This document shows positions 9,037-18,246 of a stretch of DNA of 64,000 nucleotides, in pieces. Source of the stretch: Ignavibacteria bacterium (GTDB taxonomy: Bacteria; Bacteroidota; Ignavibacteria; Kapaibacteriales; UBA4661); NCBI GenBank assembly GCA_014654705.1, contig JACVZY010000095.1, positions 122,984 through 186,983 of the forward strand. Reading direction: 5' to 3'. The translations under genes and the position numbers were made by a program. The notes beneath the pieces were generated by a model. The model ran no database searches. It was not told the origin of the DNA and was given only the letters and a program-made list of their open reading frames with translations. Within the stretch, counting starts at the first letter, position 1. Each line of letters opens with the position of its first letter.

Positions 9037-10314
9037 TTACAGCGTCCGAAAGCGCTTGAATGCTTCTTCTTCCAGCGCAGCACGGTGATTCGGGTGAGCT
9101 ATTTCGATGAGCGCTTTTGCTCTTTGGCGCATATTTTTGCCGTAGAGATTCGCAATGCCGTTTTCGGTGACCACGTAGTGCACGTGCGCCCGCGTCGTCA
9201 CAACGCCTGCGCCTTGCTTCAGGTAGGGCACGATGCGTGATTCGCCTTTGGAAGTCGTCGAGGGCAGCGCAATAATCGGCTTGCCGCCTTCGGAGAGCGA
9301 TGCCCCGCGAATAAAATCCATCTGCCCGCCCACGCCCGAAAACTGCCGCGTCCCAATCGAATCGGCGCAGACTTGTCCCGTCACATCTACTTCGATGGCG
9401 CTATTGACGGCGGTGACTTTCGGATTACGCCGAATGACGTGCGTGTCGTTCACATACGCGCTGTCCAGAAATACCGTGAAGGGGTTGTCATCCACAAAGT
9501 CATAGACGCGCTTGGTTCCCATCACAAAACCCGTTACAATCTTGCCCGGATGCGTTGCTTTGTGTTCGCCCGTAATCACGCCGCTTTCCACAAGGTCAAT
9601 CACGCCATCGGCAAACATTTCGGTATGAATACCCAAGCCTTTGTGATGTTTGAGAGCCGACAGCACCGCGTCGGGAATAGCACCGATGCCCATTTGCAGC
9701 GTTGCACCGTCCTCAATAAGCGATGCGCAATGTTGCCCGATAGTTGTTTCCACATCGGTATGCGGCGGAATTTCAATCGTCGGCAGGGCTTCATCGACTT
9801 CCACCGCAGCATAAATTTTGCTGATGTGGATAAAGCCGTCGCCGTGCGTATGCGGCATCTGGGGGTTAATTTGCGCAATCACGACCTTCGCACACTCCAC
9901 CGCTGCCCGCGCAATATCCACCGACACGCCGAGCGAGCAGTATCCGTGCTTGTCCGGCGGCGAGACCTGTATCATCGCCACGTCAAGCGGCATAATGCCA
10001 CGTCGGAAAAGAAGCGGCGCTTCGCTCAGAAAAACGGGAATATAGTCCGCACGACCTTCTTCAACGGCTTTGCGTATATTCGGTCCCACAAAAAGCGCGT
10101 TCACATGGAAACTCGCTTCCATGCCGGGCGCAGCATAGGGCGCATCGCCTTCGGTGTGAAGGTGAACAATTTCTACTCCGCGCAGTTCGTGGGAGCGGGC
10201 AGCCATTGCCGCAATTAGCCGCTGCGGAGCCGCCGCGACGCTGTGAATAAAGACGGTTTGACCGGAGGAAATGACCGATACTACTTCGTCGGCAGTGCCA
10301 TAGCGTGGTTTCAT
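9037..10314 (-). CDS. Acetyl-CoA hydrolase/transferase family (4-hydroxybutyrate CoA-transferase-like)
   Basis: A 425-residue enzyme that moves CoA between acyl groups through a glutamyl-CoA thioester. N-terminal domain: ISSGQTVFIHSVAAAPQRLI with a conserved HLHTEGDAPYAAPGM loop. C-terminal domain: GIHTEMFADGVIDLVESG, whose Glu is the probable nucleophile, and QFSGVGGQMDFIRGASLSEG, the CoA-binding glycine loop. Length matches the 4-hydroxybutyrate/butyrate-acetoacetate type (about 430) better than the 500-residue succinyl-CoA:acetate type. The actual acid partner cannot be read from sequence. The frame runs 63 codons upstream through the REP palindrome, but the ATG at 10314 matches the family start. 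The downstream BNR gene begins 55 bases on. Confidence 0.88.
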   Translation of the reverse strand: MKPRYGTADEVVSVISSGQTVFIHSVAAAPQRLIAAMAARSHELRGVEIVHLHTEGDAPYAAPGMEASFHVNALFVGPNIRKAVEEGRADYIPVFLSEAPLLFRRGIMPLDVAMIQVSPPDKHGYCSLGVSVDIARAAVECAKVVIAQINPQMPHTHGDGFIHISKIYAAVEVDEALPTIEIPPHTDVETTIGQHCASLIEDGATLQMGIGAIPDAVLSALKHHKGLGIHTEMFADGVIDLVESGVITGEHKATHPGKIVTGFVMGTKRVYDFVDDNPFTVFLDSAYVNDTHVIRRNPKVTAVNSAIEVDVTGQVCADSIGTRQFSGVGGQMDFIRGASLSEGGKPIIALPSTTSKGESRIVPYLKQGAGVVTTRAHVHYVVTENGIANLYGKNMRQRAKALIEIAHPNHRAALEEEAFKRFRTL

Positions 10315-10400
10315 GGGGTAATGGGAAGTATTGAAGAAAAGATGTATTGCTGTTGATGGTATAGGATAAAACCTTCCACGGTAGCACAGAATCTTTTCCA

Positions 10401-10478
10401 CGGTAGCACAGACATTCCTGTCTGTGTAGTCCTTGAACACCGCTTCAATCCTCACAGACAAGAATGTCTGTGCTACCG
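10401..10478. repeat. Paired REP-type palindromes (BIME-like inverted pair)
   Basis: Two 26-base arms (10401-10426 and 10453-10478) are inverted repeats of each other with one mismatch, around a 26-base spacer. Each arm begins with GTAG on its outer side and contains a hairpin, CACAGACA-N4-TGTCTGTG. GTAG plus palindrome is the hallmark of REP elements mobilised by RAYT (TnpA-REP) transposases, and an inverted pair is the BIME arrangement. A truncated extra copy (GTAGCACAGA) sits just before, at 10381-10390. Seen directly; the REP assignment is from established knowledge. It lies between the uvrB stop and the CoA-transferase start. No RAYT gene is in the window. Confidence 0.75.
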
Positions 10479-10530
10479 AGGTTTTGCAATCTGTGTTATA
10501 CAAAAGGGTTCGCGATTATTAAAAAAAACT

Positions 10531-12582
10531 TTACGCCGCCATCGCCCCCACGGCCATTGCCTCGGCTTCCTCCAAACGCTTGATTTCATCCCGCAGTTCG
10601 GCAGCTTTCTCGAAATCAAGGTCGCGGGCTGCTGTTTTCATTTCGTCGCGGAGCTGTTCGATAAGGCTCTGGCGCTGGGCGGGAGTCATGAGTTTGAGAA
10701 TAGGGGCAGTCTTGCGCTGAATGTCGGCAAGTTCCGCCACGCGGCGTTTTTCGGTGCGCTTGGCGTTGATGTCCGCAATAGAAGTGCCTTGTAGGATTTC
10801 TTCCAGCGATTTATAGACCGTTTTGGGGTCAATGCCGTGTTCGGTGTTGTAGGCTATTTGCAAAGCGCGGCGGCGATTGGTTTCGTCCATGAGTTTTTGC
10901 ATGGACTTGGTGATTTTGTCCGCGTAAAGAATTACCAAACCCTCTGCATTACGTGCCGTTCTGCCTGCGGTCTGAAGCAGCGAGCGTTCGCTACGGAGAA
11001 AACCTTCTTTGTCGGCATCCAAAATCGCCACGAGCGACACTTCCGGCATATCCAAGCCCTCGCGCAGCAAGTTCACGCCCACCAGTACTTCATACTTCCC
11101 AATGCGCAAATCCCGCAGAATCTCTACCCGCTCCAGCGCATCCACGTCGGAGTGAATGTACGCCACTTCTACTGCTAAATTCCGCAAGTAGTCCGTCAAA
11201 TCTTCTGCCATGCGCTTGGTGAGCGTTGTTACCAAAACGCGGTCTTTTTTCTTTTGCCGAATGCGGATTTCGTTCAGCAAATCGTCCACCTGATTTTTGA
11301 TAGGGCGAACGCTGATTTCGGGGTCGAGCAATCCCGTCGGGCGAATGACCTGCTCCACGACCACGCCGCCGGACTGCTCCAATTCGTAGTCGCCGGGCGT
11401 GGCGCTCACATACACCATTTGGTTGGCGATGGCATTAAATTCGTCGAAGCGCTGCGGGCGGTTCTCCATTGCCGAAGGCAGGCGGAATCCGTGTTCCACG
11501 AGCGTTCCTTTGCGAACGCGGTCTCCGGTGTACATAGCACGGACTTGAGGCAGCGTCACGTGGCTTTCGTCCACCACGAGCAAATAATCTTCAGGAAAAT
11601 AATCCAGCAAACACGTCGGGCGCTCACCAAAAGTACGTCCCGACAGGTGCATGGAGTAGTTTTCAATGCCGGAGCAGTAACCCACTTCGCGCATCATTTC
11701 GAGGTCGAACATGGTGCGCTGTTCCAAGCGTTGCGCCTCAAGGAGTTTGTTGGCATCATAAAGCTCTTTCAGGCGGTCGCGGAGTTCGTTTTGGATGAGC
11801 AAAATTGCTTGTTCCACTTCTGCTTCGGTGCTGGCGAAGAGCCGTGCGGGATAGAGCGTCGTAGCTTCGAGTACGTCTATCACTTTGCCGTCAATGGGCG
11901 TGATAATCGAAAGGCGGTCAATTTCATCGCCAAAAAGTTCCACGCGAATAGCGATGCTGTCTTCGTAAGCGGGCATAATGTCAATCACGTCGCCGCGAAC
12001 GCGGAACGTGCCGCGTCCGAACTCAAAGTCGTTGCGCGAGTAGTACATATCGGCAAGGCGGCGAATCATCTGCTGGCGGTCAATGCGCATCCCTTTGCGC
12101 AGCGCCATGAGCATTTGCTGGAAGGATTCTTTGCGTCCCAAACCATAGATGCACGACACCGACGAGACCACAATCACATCGCGCCGACCTTCCACAAGAG
12201 CGCTTGTAGCGCGGAGGCGCAGGCGATCTATTTCGTCGTTGATAGCAAAATCTTTTTCGATGTAGGTGTCGCTGGAGGGAACGTAGGCTTCGGGCTGGTA
12301 ATAGTCGTAATAGCTGATAAAAAATTCAACGGCATTGTGCGGAAAAAACTGCTTGAACTCCGCGTAAAGCTGTGCGGCGAGGGTTTTGTTGTGCGAAATA
12401 ATCAGCGTCGGGCGTTGCGTTTGCTCGATGACGTTTGCCATCGTGAAGGTCTTACCCGATCCCGTAACACCGAGCAACGTTTGGTGCATATCACCACGTT
12501 CAACGCCTTCGACGAGTTGGCGGATAGCTTCCGGTTGGTCGCCGGTGGGTTTGTAGGAAGAAACGAGCTGGAAGTCTGGCAT
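10531..12582 (-). CDS. uvrB: Excinuclease ABC subunit B (UvrB)
   Basis: A 683-residue DNA damage-loading helicase of nucleotide excision repair. It has the Walker A motif GVTGSGKT (38-45), the beta-hairpin region [20 protein letters not shown] that clamps damaged DNA, helicase motifs including [13 protein letters not shown] and [20 protein letters not shown], and a C-terminal UVR domain ([19 protein letters not shown]) that contacts UvrC or UvrA. Length is normal. The frame extends 15 codons upstream, but the ATG at 12582 before [15 protein letters not shown] is the family start. It is divergent from the TPR gene at 12825. Confidence 0.98.
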   Translation of the reverse strand: MPDFQLVSSYKPTGDQPEAIRQLVEGVERGDMHQTLLGVTGSGKTFTMANVIEQTQRPTLIISHNKTLAAQLYAEFKQFFPHNAVEFFISYYDYYQPEAYVPSSDTYIEKDFAINDEIDRLRLRATSALVEGRRDVIVVSSVSCIYGLGRKESFQQMLMALRKGMRIDRQQMIRRLADMYYSRNDFEFGRGTFRVRGDVIDIMPAYEDSIAIRVELFGDEIDRLSIITPIDGKVIDVLEATTLYPARLFASTEAEVEQAILLIQNELRDRLKELYDANKLLEAQRLEQRTMFDLEMMREVGYCSGIENYSMHLSGRTFGERPTCLLDYFPEDYLLVVDESHVTLPQVRAMYTGDRVRKGTLVEHGFRLPSAMENRPQRFDEFNAIANQMVYVSATPGDYELEQSGGVVVEQVIRPTGLLDPEISVRPIKNQVDDLLNEIRIRQKKKDRVLVTTLTKRMAEDLTDYLRNLAVEVAYIHSDVDALERVEILRDLRIGKYEVLVGVNLLREGLDMPEVSLVAILDADKEGFLRSERSLLQTAGRTARNAEGLVILYADKITKSMQKLMDETNRRRALQIAYNTEHGIDPKTVYKSLEEILQGTSIADINAKRTEKRRVAELADIQRKTAPILKLMTPAQRQSLIEQLRDEMKTAARDLDFEKAAELRDEIKRLEEAEAMAVGAMAA

Positions 12583-12702
12583 AATGAAGCACCGAAGGAA
12601 GGTGGTAGAGAAAATGGAACGGAACAAATCTACGGAAAAAAATCATTTTTTTCGTTCATTTCCTTTTACCTAATTGCACCCCAAAGGGCAACAATTACCA
12701 TT

Positions 12703-12717
12703 TGGCATAGCTTTTGC
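12703..12717 (+). promoter_or_regulatory. Sigma-54 (RpoN) promoter, -24/-12 element
   Basis: TGGCATAGCTTTTGC matches the sigma-54 consensus TGGCAC-N5-TTGC, with GG and GC separated by exactly 10 bases. The preceding bases extend it to TTTGGCATAG, the form common in Bacteroidota. It faces the TPR gene at 12825 and would give a leader of roughly 95 bases. No enhancer-binding site could be recognised upstream in the short gap to uvrB. Confidence 0.65.
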
Positions 12718-12824
12718 TTTTCATCAAAAGCGTGGTTTATGCTTTGTGTAATCGCATCCTTATCAACCATTCATTCAAATGACACAACTCAACACATAGT
12801 TTTCACATTTTCGGAGAAATTGTA

Positions 12825-14117
12825 ATGAAGATGCTGCATACCGCAATGGTGCAAAGTGCTGTAACGGCGCTTAGTCTTGGCATTTTTTGCCTTGCTTCAG
12901 CACCCATGACGCTTCGTGCGCAAAGCCCGGTGGATGCCGGAAATAGCCCCACAGCTCGCTCTACACCACGCCCTCGCACAGCCACAACCGTTGACAACCT
13001 AGGCATACGTTACCTAAAACTTGGCAATAGTTACCGCGAAGCGCGAAACTACGACCTTGCGCAGACCTACCTCAAAAAAGGCTTGGATATGGTTCGCAAT
13101 CGCAACACCTATTGGGAAGCAGCAGGCTATGAGTATTTGGGGCTACTTTATCGTGATATGGGCGACCGCCAGATGTCGCTTGAATACTTGCGTACAGCCG
13201 CCTCGCTGTATGACCGCGTGGTGAATATGCGCAACAACATGGGCAGCGACGAAGTTCTGCGCAGCGTCATTGCTGACGTGGAGCAGGGAGCACAAGCGCC
13301 TCCGGGCGCTCCACGCCTACCCTATCCAGTTGTCGAAGACACACGTCTCCAAGACGAAAACCGCCGTTTGCAAGACGAAAACCGCAATTTGATAAGCAAA
13401 ATTAACGACCTCGAGGCACGTATTCGTCAGCTCGAAGCGGGCTTGAGTGCAAACCCCGGAATGTCGCTCAAAAGCCCAATGTCGGTGGACATGAGCGATT
13501 GCAAGCGTGATTTGGAAGGCATCGCCCGTTACCGCGAAAGTACACTGTGGCTGAACGGGTATGCACCTATTGACTTCTCCACACGCGATGTGCGCATCAC
13601 GGGCGGCGGCGCACGGGTGGACGGAACGATTATCGTAGGCTACCTGAAGCGAGGCGAATCCGCAAAAATCGAAGTAACGATGCCGCTTGGACAGTACGTG
13701 ATTGTCGCCGACGGATGTGCTCCGAAGGCGCGTGATATTGACGTGCGCATCATCAACCAACAAGGTGTGGTCTTGGAGAAAAAAGACATTCGCTTCACCG
13801 GTTCTATGCCGAATCCAGCGCCGTCGAATAACACAAGCACCACGAACAACACTAATTCTACGACAACGACTGAGTCTGCCGGAACTCGCCCCAGCGATTC
13901 CACACAAACCCAGACGCGCCCGGCGGAGAACACAACGACCACCTCGACAGCGCCTCCCATTGACGACTCTCTTCGCAATAGACCTTCCAACACCCGCGAA
14001 GCGCTTGCCAAAGTGGGCTGGAATAACGAATATGGTGGTGTTCACACCTTCCTTGTAACGATGTATGAATGTGATGCCGAAGGCGCATATTTCTGCCTCT
14101 TGATTGGAAAAAAATAA
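12825..14117 (+). CDS. Exported TPR protein, first of two tandem paralogues
   Basis: A 430-residue protein with a signal peptide (cleavage likely after TLRA, about residue 32). Two TPR-like helical repeats lie at about 62-130 (KLGNSYREARNYDLAQTYLK and WEAAGYEYLGLLYRDMGDR). A short coiled coil with a duplicated RLQDENR lies at about 168-205. Then comes a beta-rich domain of about 110 residues containing PLGQYVIVADGCAPKA, a Ser/Thr/Asn-rich linker (about 325-385) and a conserved-looking tail. The TPR part is close to that of the next gene; the C-termini are unrelated. No function is recognised; a periplasmic scaffold role is inference. The sigma-54 element upstream suggests activator-dependent expression. 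The next gene starts 32 bases on. Confidence 0.7.
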   Translation: MKMLHTAMVQSAVTALSLGIFCLASAPMTLRAQSPVDAGNSPTARSTPRPRTATTVDNLGIRYLKLGNSYREARNYDLAQTYLKKGLDMVRNRNTYWEAAGYEYLGLLYRDMGDRQMSLEYLRTAASLYDRVVNMRNNMGSDEVLRSVIADVEQGAQAPPGAPRLPYPVVEDTRLQDENRRLQDENRNLISKINDLEARIRQLEAGLSANPGMSLKSPMSVDMSDCKRDLEGIARYRESTLWLNGYAPIDFSTRDVRITGGGARVDGTIIVGYLKRGESAKIEVTMPLGQYVIVADGCAPKARDIDVRIINQQGVVLEKKDIRFTGSMPNPAPSNNTSTTNNTNSTTTTESAGTRPSDSTQTQTRPAENTTTTSTAPPIDDSLRNRPSNTREALAKVGWNNEYGGVHTFLVTMYECDAEGAYFCLLIGKK

Positions 14118-14149
14118 TCTTCACAAGGAATGACACAAGGAATGATGCT

Positions 14150-15589
14150 ATGAATCACTCTTCTTTCACACGCGCTGCGGCTTTGGGCTTCGTATCCTGT
14201 TGTATTATTACTCTGGTGACCAGCGAAATCGCCTTTTCCCAAGCGCCGCGCCGACCCACACAGCGCAGCACGTCTGCCCGTCCAGCGCCTCCAGTGCGCA
14301 CGAGCAGCCCCAAAGCGATGCTGGACGAAGCGCAACGCGCCTTGAAGCTCGGCAGCAGCTACCGCGAAGCACGCAATTTCGACCTTGCGCAAAAGTATAT
14401 TCAGCGCGGAATCGAACTGGCGAATAAAGCAGGCAATCGCTACTGGGAAGCTACAGGATATGAGTATTTGGGCTTGGTCTATCGTGATATCGGCGACCGC
14501 GATGCAGCACTTTCGGCGTTGCAGAAGGCTTCCGATATGTTCACAGGAATAATCAAGCAACCCAATGGCAGCCAGAACTCTACCCAAGCACTGATGGACG
14601 ATGTGCGCCGCAATGACCGTTCGCGCCCGCCCGCAAATACTTCGCTCGGCAGCGCCCCGCCTGCTCCCCCTAGAACAGACCTTGAGCGTGAACGCACGTT
14701 AAACAGACAATTGAATGAGCGTATTGCTGCGTTGGAAACAAAAATTCGTGCTTTGGAAGACCGCTCGGCACTCTCGGTAAGCCCCGGTGCAAGCCCTGTC
14801 ATCGTTAGCCCAAGCACACCGCCACCGCCAGCAAGAGCAAGCGAAAGTTCTCCGGGCGTGATTGCGCGAACAATGCCGCGCCAAGTGCCGGATGGTGGGC
14901 AGCCGCAAGCAGAGTTCGCGCCATTCCAAACCGAGAAGAAACCACGCCCAGAGCCGCAAAAGCGTTCCGAACCAGCACCTGCACGAGCAGTGGTGATGGA
15001 TGTCATTACGCTGCCGACCTTTACCTTGCAAATTGGCATTGGTGCGGGTTATAATCTTAATACAAAAGAAATGATAACACGAGTTGCAGAAAAATCTGTG
15101 AATGGTATCACAACCGGAGGCGCACCAACGATTTCGTTCCCGCTCTTGTCCATAAGTGGTGATTTCTTTCTTTCCCCGAATTTCTCGCTTGGACTAATGT
15201 ATGGTTATTATCCGGGTCGGGATTCAATACTGAGGACGATCAGTATAACAGACACTCTAATAACCAACAAATCAATAAATTATCACCTTTTGACTCTTCG
15301 CCCTTCGGTGCATTTTGTTCGTGACCGCACGACTGACATTTACGCAGGGTTATCTCTGGGCACATTGGTTGATTTTGCATCCCTCTTTAATCCGCTACGC
15401 TTTTATGCGGGCTTGATGGCGGGGTTTCAATACAATTTTACTCGCCAAGTCGGTGTATTTATAGAGCTTTCTGGTGGCGGTACTTATGTAGGTAACACAC
15501 AAGTTCAACAGGCTAATACAACAACACCCGGCAATCCGCTCTTAGACATAGGCGCGATGGGTAGATTAGGAATTGCAATAAACTTCTAG
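14150..15589 (+). CDS. Exported TPR protein with C-terminal outer-membrane beta-barrel, second paralogue
   Basis: A 479-residue protein. Signal peptide about 1-26. TPR pair at about 60-130 (KLGSSYREARNFDLAQKYIQ and WEATGYEYLGLVYRDIGDR), strongly similar to the upstream gene. A coiled coil lies at about 175-205 and a Pro-rich linker at about 215-280. A C-terminal domain of about 195 residues has alternating strands and ends in GRLGIAINF. A terminal Phe after a beta strand is the outer-membrane insertion signal used by the BAM machinery. This suggests an OmpA-like or PorT-like barrel with a periplasmic TPR arm. It is probably cotranscribed with the upstream paralogue and is followed by a strong terminator. 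The function is unknown. Confidence 0.7.
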   Translation: MNHSSFTRAAALGFVSCCIITLVTSEIAFSQAPRRPTQRSTSARPAPPVRTSSPKAMLDEAQRALKLGSSYREARNFDLAQKYIQRGIELANKAGNRYWEATGYEYLGLVYRDIGDRDAALSALQKASDMFTGIIKQPNGSQNSTQALMDDVRRNDRSRPPANTSLGSAPPAPPRTDLERERTLNRQLNERIAALETKIRALEDRSALSVSPGASPVIVSPSTPPPPARASESSPGVIARTMPRQVPDGGQPQAEFAPFQTEKKPRPEPQKRSEPAPARAVVMDVITLPTFTLQIGIGAGYNLNTKEMITRVAEKSVNGITTGGAPTISFPLLSISGDFFLSPNFSLGLMYGYYPGRDSILRTISITDTLITNKSINYHLLTLRPSVHFVRDRTTDIYAGLSLGTLVDFASLFNPLRFYAGLMAGFQYNFTRQVGVFIELSGGGTYVGNTQVQQANTTTPGNPLLDIGAMGRLGIAINF

Positions 15590-15617
15590 TCCATTTCTGT
15601 TCTCAAGAAAATACTTC

Positions 15618-15650
15618 AACGCAAAGGTACACCGTGCCTTTGCGTTTTTT
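15618..15650 (+). terminator. Rho-independent terminator after the TPR pair
   Basis: A 13-base-pair stem (AACGCAAAGGTAC with GTGCCTTTGCGTT, including one G-U pair) closes on the three-base loop ACC. It runs into six T residues, placed 28 bases after the stop of the barrel gene. Confidence 0.85.
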
Positions 15651-15742
15651 ATGGGCGGCAGTTTCGTTTCTCGCTGCCGTTATTCCCTGCAATTTTTGTA
15701 ACTTTGCAGGCAATTTTTTTTGTTGCCCAGCTTCAAGGAATT

Positions 15743-16954
15743 ATGGATACCAACACGTCGAAAATTACCAACGAACCCTCACTCCGCAACGACCTTATTC
15801 GCGTCTTGGCGCTTTTACTGCAAGAGCGCCGTCTGATTATCACCGTTACGCTTGTGGCTGCGATTTCCTCCGCGCTTATTTCTTACTTTTTTCTCCCGAA
15901 TTGGTATGCGTCGTCCGTGAATGCCGTGCCGCCGCGCCGTCAGGGTTCGGGGCTGGAAGGTTTGGCGGGCGGGTTATCGTCAGCACTCAAAGATTTTGGC
16001 TTGGCAAAAGCAGGCAAAGCAAGCACTGAAACGTATTCATTTTCGGTCATCCTGAATAGCCGTCGGATGAAGGACACTATTATTCGGCTCTTCAAGCTGC
16101 ACACTATCTACCGCCTTGATTCTACCGAATGGATAGACCTAAGGAAAGAATACGACCAATATGTGACCGTTTCCAACGAAGCAGATGGAAACTACCTCAT
16201 CACCACACTCCACACCGACCGCAATGAAGCAGCGCGGATGGCATTAAAAATTTATGAGCTTGGCAATATCTTCGCCGATGAAATCTATCAGCAAGAAGCA
16301 CGAACGAGCCTCAATCTTTTAGAGCAACGCTTCCGACAAGCCGATTCCAGTCTTGTCGCGGTGCGCGATACGCTTCTGAAATTTTCCCGCAAATACAAGC
16401 TCTTTTCTGCCGTTGACCAAGCAAAAGCTGCCGCCAGTGCCGTAGCCGATATTCGTGTGCAGCAATATCGCCAAGAACTGAGCGTAGAGCTTGCGAGGAC
16501 GCTCTACGGCGAGAATGACCCTGCCACCTTAGCCCAGCGCGACCTTCTCCGCAAATCTAGCGAACAAGCTGCCCGCGCGGAGAATCAACCTGGACTGGCG
16601 GGGAACTTTGCCCTTTCAACTGTCGGCGCAGACGTAGCACTCGAATACATGAGGCTCTATGCCGACTTGGAGGTTTTTACGAAGGTTAAGGCGCTCATTA
16701 TTCCCGTGATTGAGCAAAACCGTCAAGACCTGAGTCGTCGGCAGCCATCGCTTATTATGCTTGATCCACCCGTTCCGGCGGATAAAAAAGACCGTCCGAA
16801 GCGGAGTTTGATTGTGTTGGGGGCAACGCTCGCAGCCCTTACATTTATTCTTGTTTTTGTTGTCCTCCGCGACCGCTATTATGCCCTTCGGTCAAGCTAT
16901 AAAGCTGTATTGCAGAGCGCAATGGCAAAAAATACAGAACACTTATCGGATTAA
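15743..16954 (+). CDS. Wzz-like polysaccharide chain-length/co-polymerase protein
   Basis: A 403-residue inner-membrane protein of the Wzz/PCP type. N-terminal membrane segment at about 27-50 (IITVTLVAAISSALISYFFL), a long periplasmic alpha-helical domain, and a C-terminal membrane segment at about 352-375. The latter is preceded by the Pro-rich DPPVPADKKDRPKRS typical of these proteins. There is no cytoplasmic kinase domain. Wzz proteins set chain length of O-antigen or exopolysaccharide with a Wzy polymerase or a tyrosine kinase. Neither is nearby, so the partner is unknown. The ATG at 15743 follows AAGGAATT and is preferred to the TTG at 15704. It could work with the nucleotide-sugar dehydrogenase at 47573 (inference). 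Confidence 0.75.
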   Translation: MDTNTSKITNEPSLRNDLIRVLALLLQERRLIITVTLVAAISSALISYFFLPNWYASSVNAVPPRRQGSGLEGLAGGLSSALKDFGLAKAGKASTETYSFSVILNSRRMKDTIIRLFKLHTIYRLDSTEWIDLRKEYDQYVTVSNEADGNYLITTLHTDRNEAARMALKIYELGNIFADEIYQQEARTSLNLLEQRFRQADSSLVAVRDTLLKFSRKYKLFSAVDQAKAAASAVADIRVQQYRQELSVELARTLYGENDPATLAQRDLLRKSSEQAARAENQPGLAGNFALSTVGADVALEYMRLYADLEVFTKVKALIIPVIEQNRQDLSRRQPSLIMLDPPVPADKKDRPKRSLIVLGATLAALTFILVFVVLRDRYYALRSSYKAVLQSAMAKNTEHLSD

Positions 16955-17000
16955 AAGCCTTTCGTGTGCACTATGAAATCTCTGCACACGAACAATAAAA

Positions 17001-17030
17001 AGCCCCCACGCATTATGGAGCATGGGGGCT
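17001..17030 (-). terminator. Terminator between convergent genes
   Basis: AGCCCCCA (17001-17008) pairs with TGGGGGCT (17023-17030). On the minus strand the stem is followed by TTTTTATTGTT, a good U tract for the VOC gene. On the plus strand the T run is weak. Confidence 0.75.
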
Positions 17031-17061
17031 TAGAAAATGCAAATCGGCTAGAGAGCACTCA

Positions 17062-17472
17062 TCACTTCTTATCGCAATTCAGCATCCAGTTAATGCCAAA
17101 TTTGTCCGTCAGCATACCAAATCGTGCGCCCCAAAAAGTATCTTGAAGCGGCATCGTAACTGCGCCACCATCCGAGAGTTTGCTAAAGATAGACTCTTGT
17201 TCTTCAAGACTATCCAGACTGATAGAAAGTGTGACGGCGTTCCCCAAAATGACAGGCTGCTCCGGCATTGAGTCTGAAGCCATAAAGTAGATATCACCTG
17301 CTCTAAATTCAGCGTGCATCACGTTATTTTTTTTGTCGTCGGGAATGTTTGGCGTAGGCGCTTCGCCAAAGGTTTGAAGGCTGACTATCTCGCCGCCGAG
17401 TGCTTCTTTGTAGAGTGCGAGAGCATCTTTACAGGTTCCGGCAAATGTCAGGTAAACATTCAAATTTTTCAT
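17062..17472 (-). CDS. VOC-superfamily protein, PhnB-like
   Basis: A 136-residue protein with the fold of the glyoxalase/bleomycin-resistance superfamily, PhnB branch. It shows the paired beta-alpha-beta-beta-beta units: MKNLNVYLTFAGTCKDALAL with EALGGEI, then NVMHAEFRAGDIYFMASD, and a second unit ending in FWGARFGMLTDKFGINW. PhnB-like proteins in this group rarely have proven substrates. The conserved FWG/GR and DKFGxxW features mark the family, not the reaction. The ATG at 17472 is the natural start. It is the last gene of a minus-strand run with the AlkD-like and DUF1761 genes. Confidence 0.85.
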   Translation of the reverse strand: MKNLNVYLTFAGTCKDALALYKEALGGEIVSLQTFGEAPTPNIPDDKKNNVMHAEFRAGDIYFMASDSMPEQPVILGNAVTLSISLDSLEEQESIFSKLSDGGAVTMPLQDTFWGARFGMLTDKFGINWMLNCDKK

Positions 17473-17515
17473 GGGTACTTAAAAGAAAAATTGTCAAAAA
17501 GGTTATGTTGAGAAA

Positions 17516-18193
17516 TTATACAGCCATGGCTTCACGCCGAGCGGTGATTTTCTTGATATACGTGGCAGCATCAGGCGTTTTGCAATTGGTATCACCATGA
17601 TCAACGCGCACTTTCCCTATTCTTGCGGCAGACGCAAGTGCCTGCTCTTCCAATGAACCACCACGACCGCCAATACTAATCAATGCACCGTTCATCGAAT
17701 AACGAACACGGTTTTTCTGCAAATGAATCTCGCGCTCTATAATCGACAGATATGGTGCAAAGAAACTGTCAGGAAGCGCACTATTACGTGCCTCTACGCT
17801 TAAAATCACCCACCCCATTGTCCCCAACCACTCTTCCTCTGATTGCATCCAGCGCGTCATAAGTTTGTGTGCTTCGGGAGTTTGAGCAGCTAGGTTCCCC
17901 AAGGCATCCGTCAGGGCGTAGTTGTCCAAGTCTTTTGCCCAATCCTCTATTACTACGGCGGTACACTTTGCAGGGTCGGCTATCATTGTTGCCAGTATTC
18001 GTGCATCGTGGTTGCCGGTTTCCCAAAGTTCCAACGCAAGAGATTGGGCACATTTGATTTTTTTGCGCAATTTTTCCAAGACCGCATAACTCACACCAAA
18101 CATTGCTCCTTTGATGCCGTGCCGTGCGTAGGTCTTTCGGGTTTGCTCGCTCCCGGCAGCTACGAGTGTCATCATTATGTCATTCAAAGTCAT
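17516..18193 (-). CDS. DNA alkylation repair protein, AlkD-like HEAT-repeat family
   Basis: A 225-residue all-helical protein. It opens MTLNDIMMTLVAAGSEQTRK followed by TYARHG, the characteristic start of AlkD-like proteins. HEAT-like helices follow (LALELWETGNHDARILATMI, DWAKDLDNYALTDAL). AlkD glycosylases remove N3- and N7-alkylpurines while contacting the DNA backbone. The W and D in the DWAKDLDNY stretch match conserved family positions. The frame continues upstream to a GTG at 18268 that overlaps the DUF1761 gene; the ATG at 18193 matches the family start. Whether this branch is an active glycosylase is not certain. Confidence 0.85.
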   Translation of the reverse strand: MTLNDIMMTLVAAGSEQTRKTYARHGIKGAMFGVSYAVLEKLRKKIKCAQSLALELWETGNHDARILATMIADPAKCTAVVIEDWAKDLDNYALTDALGNLAAQTPEAHKLMTRWMQSEEEWLGTMGWVILSVEARNSALPDSFFAPYLSIIEREIHLQKNRVRYSMNGALISIGGRGGSLEEQALASAARIGKVRVDHGDTNCKTPDAATYIKKITARREAMAV

Positions 18194-18246
18194 GGTGTCA
18201 AACCGTCCTTTCTTTAATAAACCCTTGAGTTTGAAAATAGTTTGTT

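Noticed and set aside
11254..12825. A 523-codon plus-strand ORF opposite uvrB
   Set aside because: It lies almost wholly antisense to a canonical uvrB, and its composition is that of a shadow frame with no recognisable domain.
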